Assembly (NCBI GenBank): GCA_003427395.1
Contig: BFEA01000438.1
Location: 984,462 to 1,015,852, forward strand
Origin: Chara braunii
Lineage: Eukaryota; Streptophyta; Charophyceae; Charales; Characeae
DNA: 31,391 nt
Direction: 5' to 3'
Shown here: piece after piece, positions 28,441 to 31,391 of the stretch
How the letters are laid out: each line of letters opens with the position of its first letter
How positions within the stretch are numbered: position 1 is the stretch's first letter
The notes under the pieces: generated by a model
The model's input: the letters and a program-made list of their open reading frames with translations, nothing else
Database searches by the model: none
What the model was told of the DNA's origin: nothing
Made by a program: the position numbers and the translations under genes

Positions 28441-29124
28441 ACCAATCTAGAGCAACGAGGGTTGGCGCTTCCATGGTGTAAAACATGTCTATTTGTTTTC
28501 CCCAACAAAAGAATCAGAGAAACAATTGAGCATATATTTATCCAATGTCCCGGAACGGTATTATTATGGAAAAAATGGGACAGTGTGTGGAGAACACTGA
28601 CAGGAATTGAATGGCCATGGGGTTGGAAAGTCATACTACTAGGACAATGGGAACCACAAGATATGCAACTTTCAGAATTTCAGAGGAATTTGTTCGAACT
28701 TGGTCGAAAAACCATTCTATGGACATTATGGCACAAGAGGTGTGTCTATGAAAGAGAAGATGTAAACTTAGAAGGTATGAAATTTGCTGAACTAATTATT
28801 CAATTTGTACAAACAAAAATAAGAGCGCATTGGTCAGTAATACGATCAAAGATACAACATCTCCATCAAAAAAAGGATATAATCGAATGTATTCAAAAAT
28901 TCAATCAAGATTGGCTGGGAGGAAATGAAGGAGGCTGCCTGGGAAAAGTGAAATGGCTGGGGAAGGAAGAACAGGGGGAAAATTTAAAACGAGACTTCCT
29001 ATTGAGCTTCAAAGACTGGTTTTTGCTTCCTCCAGGAACCACACTCAGATCTCCAGAATTTTTTCCTGATCCCTTCCCCCCGTCAGAATTAACAATGGTG
29101 GATTCACAATGGTATCCTCAATAA
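28441..29124 (+). pseudogene. LINE ORF2, zf-RVT finger and conserved C-terminal block
   Basis: Open from before ATG 28462 to 29124. The finger is C6-x2-C9 ... H24-x4-C29 (WCKTC ... ETIEHIFIQCP, numbered from 28462), the zf-RVT pattern found after the RT in many plant and algal LINEs. The next ~190 residues form a block that is also conserved in the separate copy at 14538-14019: WPWGWKVILLGQW, RKTILWTLWHKRC, DWLGGNEGG, and the ending FPDPFPPSELTMVDSQWY. A related piece lies at 10239-10499. Conservation of the last 20 residues across diverged copies argues for function. Confidence 0.88.
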
Positions 29125-29443
29125 AGTATGAATGCAACATATATTGGATACCTGAGACTTTGGTGGTAATCTCATGAAAAACTTGTCTGAAGTGTTGGGC
29201 TATTTTTTAGACTATTTCCAGGAGATAATTTTTTTGCTAGATTTAATAGTGGTATCTGGCGGCCTGTTTTGGTTGAAGAGGCAATTTTTTCTCTACATTT
29301 TTTATAAAGAAACAAAGACTATGTAAAAGGGACACTGGACCCGGTTTCCAGCAGGTGACGCTCCCCACCAATAGATGGAGTCCCTACCCAGGTGTTAGTG
29401 TTGTTTGCACTTATCAGCAACACTAACATTGGTAGGGTTTGTT

Positions 29444-29482
<39 letters not shown>
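29125..29482 (+). mobile_element. LINE 3' UTR, 3'-terminal module M7 and A38 tail
   Basis: About 200 nt of AT-rich 3' UTR lead to the module at 29329 (GGGACACTGGACCCGGTTTC, GGTGACGCTCCCCACCAATA). The terminal hairpin has arms 29393-29403 and 29418-29428, with an outer CCTACC/GGTAGG helix (29383-29388 and 29431-29436). A GTTTGTTC spacer and 38 A residues (29445-29482) follow. The module is shared with copies M1-M6, in each case in an orientation consistent with a LINE 3' end. Confidence 0.9.
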
Positions 29483-29483
<1 letters not shown>

Positions 29484-30140
29484 AACAACAACAGATCCCT
29501 TCCCCTCCCTCCACCTCATCTGTGAAGGCAACCAATCCCCTCCTAAAGGCTGCCTTTGCCCACCCCTGGTCCCTGTCTGCCTCCGCCGGGGTTGAAGGCG
29601 ACCAACTCTCCAACCCCGGCCCCAGACTCTGACAATCCCCAATCTGCCCTATTCCCAATAGGGCTACTGCCTCCCACCATGCAACACCCCTGTAGAATAA
29701 GGCTCCCCTATAACAGAGCCCTGGGTTAATTTTTCGGGGACAGCTAACTAGTAGTCTATACCCACAACTGGCCAGCCCTATCTCTCCTTCCCCTAGCTTA
29801 CCCAAGGCCAGGTGAAGCCCAGGCTGATAGTCCTACTATCCTTCCCCTGGCTTGTCCCCTAACTTAGGCCAGACGGATCTCAGACCTGTTGTGGGTAACT
29901 ACCGTATGTCTGTACCCTGGAGTCTCAAAACCCCCCTGCCTACAAAGTTTCAGCCATAACCTCCGAAGTCCTATCCCCACTAAAGCGTCTGCAAAATTCA
30001 ATGTTCAAAATCCCCAATTAGGAAAAAAACTCATGAAAAAATAAAATAAAGAAAATTCACCTTACCCCACCCAATCAGGGGGAACAGGCAGGGCAAAACC
30101 TAGTGGTGAAATTACTAAACAATCCCAACATGAAAACGTT
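29483..30140. other. Noncoding C-rich stretch
   Basis: Pyrimidine-rich sequence on the plus strand with many CCC and CCTCC runs up to about 29950, then A-rich. No coding similarity, no RNA gene and no clear repeat partner in the window. Confidence 0.4.
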
Positions 30141-30549
30141 ATGTCTGGAATTACTACTACAAATAGTAGTAATCAAGAAGTAAGTAATCGGGATATAGGT
30201 AATCAAGATATAGGTAATCTAGATGTAGGTAATCAAGATATAGCTAATCAGGATGTAAATATTAATGACTATTGGATAATTGGGTAGCCGAAAACGGTAC
30301 CCTCAGACTAAAAGGTTTTCAGATGATATTAATATTGATGATGGTAGTGATGATGATGGAAATGTTATAGATGACTATTTGAGTGAAACAGTAGCCTAAA
30401 GATAGTGGTGGCGATCAACTTCGCCTACCGATGATAACTTCGAGGATGATAGTGTTGATGATCGTGATACAACAGATGATAGCTATGAGGATAATAGTGC
30501 TGATGATCGTAATACTACAGATGGTGAAAATCACTGTAGTAATGACTAA
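30141..30549 (+). repeat. Pentapeptide minisatellite and acidic GAT-rich stretch
   Basis: Six 15-bp units at 30168-30257 read in frame as (S/G/A)-N-x-D/E-I/V, within an open frame from ATG 30141 to TAG 30285. Downstream, two other frames read as Asp-rich peptides (DDINIDDGSDDDGN from 30322, TDDNFEDDSVDDRDTTDD near 30435), each closed by stops. They may be a decayed acidic N-terminus of a transposon protein, or simple-sequence expansion of GAT/AAT. I recognise no family. Confidence 0.5.
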
Positions 30550-31391
30550 ACACCCATAGAGATGTAATGATGACGAGGATGTCAACAAATTATCCATTAT
30601 GTTGATGCCGCAAGTGATGATGACTAGTAATCTTGATGACGACTTGCTGATAGTGTTGACGAACTCGAGCTTGATGACGGACCGCGCTCCATGCTGTGAT
30701 AACTCCGATCTGCAAGCTTGGCGTACTTCAGACTATGAATTACACACTTCCATGTCACCTTGGGCTATCTCCACTGCGATCTCCCTCAAGCGCCTTGTTG
30801 CCACTTCAGCTTGCTACGTGGCAGCGCGGGAATCTTGCGTGGACCCCGTGAAACGGGGCGGTCCCCTGGACACGTCAACCAGTGACGTGGCGAAGACCAG
30901 GACCTAGGCTCACGGCGCGTGTGCTAGGCGCAGTCCCCTGCCTCCGTCGTCCTCATCGCCCGATACACTCGAATTTCATGGCGCGCCCTAAATCTTCGAT
31001 ATCTCATGATCCACTGGACCATCTGATCTGAAATTTGGACCACCTCAGCTCCTCGACATAGACCACCGGTGGTCCAATTTTCAGCTTCACAAAGCTTTTT
31101 TTTCCCCTTAGTTGAGGCCCTACTCATACTACAAAGTCCTGAACGTGATTGCAGTCAGATTCGTCCACTTCTGGCCACATTTGCTGTCAGGTGCAGGTTG
31201 CCCCCGCGTGCATATTCCTGCCCACCTCTCACAGCAGAAGCCGTGAGACAGCAGAAGATGTGAGAGGTGGACTCTTGACAGCGCAGGGATGCTATGTCCT
31301 CAACCCTTTTTTCCTTTTCCGTTTTTCCTTCTTTATTATTTTGTCATCCCTTTTTGGTGACTTGTGCTGCTAGGCCGCTCCTTTTCTGTTC
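30550..31391. other. Noncoding stretch with a MITE end and a hairpin
   Basis: AAAGTCCTGAACGTGATTGC-AGTCAGATTC at 31133-31162 matches the terminal repeat of the foldback element at 16999-17145. A perfect 12-bp inverted repeat CCACCTCTCACA (31222-31233) / TGTGAGAGGTGG (31259-31270) lies downstream. Open frames here (for example 30599-30907) show no recognisable similarity. Confidence 0.55.

Larger units (their letters stand above)
21617..29482 (+). mobile_element. Nearly full-length decayed LINE retrotransposon
   Basis: In order: ORF1 with a gag-like domain and CCHC knuckle, a Gln/Glu/Lys-rich tail, AP-type endonuclease, reverse transcriptase, a zf-RVT zinc finger with a conserved C-terminal block, a 3' UTR, a hairpin module and an A38 tail. 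This is the layout of two-ORF LINEs with an AP endonuclease (L1-like or Tx1-like in the broad sense, and common in plants and green algae). Both ORFs carry multiple stops and frameshifts, and the RT active site is mutated, so it is dead. The AT-rich composition contrasts with the GC-richer DNA on both sides. Confidence 0.93.

Noticed and set aside
30599-30907. 102-codon frame starting MLMPQVMMTS
   Set aside because: No similarity and it begins in GAT-rich simple sequence.

Overview
This is eukaryotic nuclear DNA made almost entirely of transposable elements and other repeats in various states of decay. I found no intact host protein-coding gene. The best clue to the host is two U6 snRNA pseudogenes whose 3' ends follow the plant/green-alga form (...CGCATAAAT...GTCCAAATT) rather than the animal form. 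Together with a Ty3/gypsy chromovirus and a LINE carrying a CCHC gag-like ORF1 and a zf-RVT finger, this points to the green lineage. A repeat-rich streptophyte alga such as Chara is my guess, but the species is an inference and not demonstrated.

Layout. 1-34 is poly(A). About 35-6149 is a 3'-truncated chromovirus: a putative 5' LTR/leader, then gag, protease, RT, RNase H, integrase and chromodomain, all broken by frameshifts and stops. 6150-8240 holds a duplicated A/B repeat unit, one copy of which was hit by a poly(A)-tailed U6 retropseudogene with 19-bp target-site duplications, followed by a tRNA-headed SINE on the minus strand. 8240-9900 has microsatellites, a second U6 pseudogene, a ~240-bp tandem duplication and a 25-G run. 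10239-10970 has a LINE ORF2 fragment, an organelle-type tRNA-Arg(UCU) fragment and a probable mitochondrial SSU rRNA fragment. At 11409-11446 lies a perfect double Tn5 mosaic end, the signature of a Nextera mate-pair junction adapter, so contiguity across this point is doubtful.

12717-17280 contains six copies of a short LINE 3'-terminal module, one in a 216-bp inverted duplication that encloses a minus-strand LINE ORF2 3' fragment. 15902-17145 has short direct repeats and two MITE-like inverted-repeat elements, one flanked by TTAA. About 18030-20960 is a satellite-like array (period 462-470 bp) that becomes degenerate rightwards. About 21617-29482 is a nearly full-length but dead LINE: ORF1 with a zinc knuckle, AP-type endonuclease, RT with a damaged FADD box, zf-RVT finger, 3' UTR and a 38-A tail. 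29483-31391 has no recognisable gene apart from an N-x-D pentapeptide minisatellite, an acidic GAT-rich stretch and another copy of a MITE end.

How the parts relate. The LINE at 21.6-29.5 kb and the fragments at 13-17 kb share the same 3' module, which folds as hairpins with compensatory base changes and usually ends in poly(A). That is the most interesting signal in the window. LINE machinery of this kind is the natural source of the retroposed U6 copies and the SINE.
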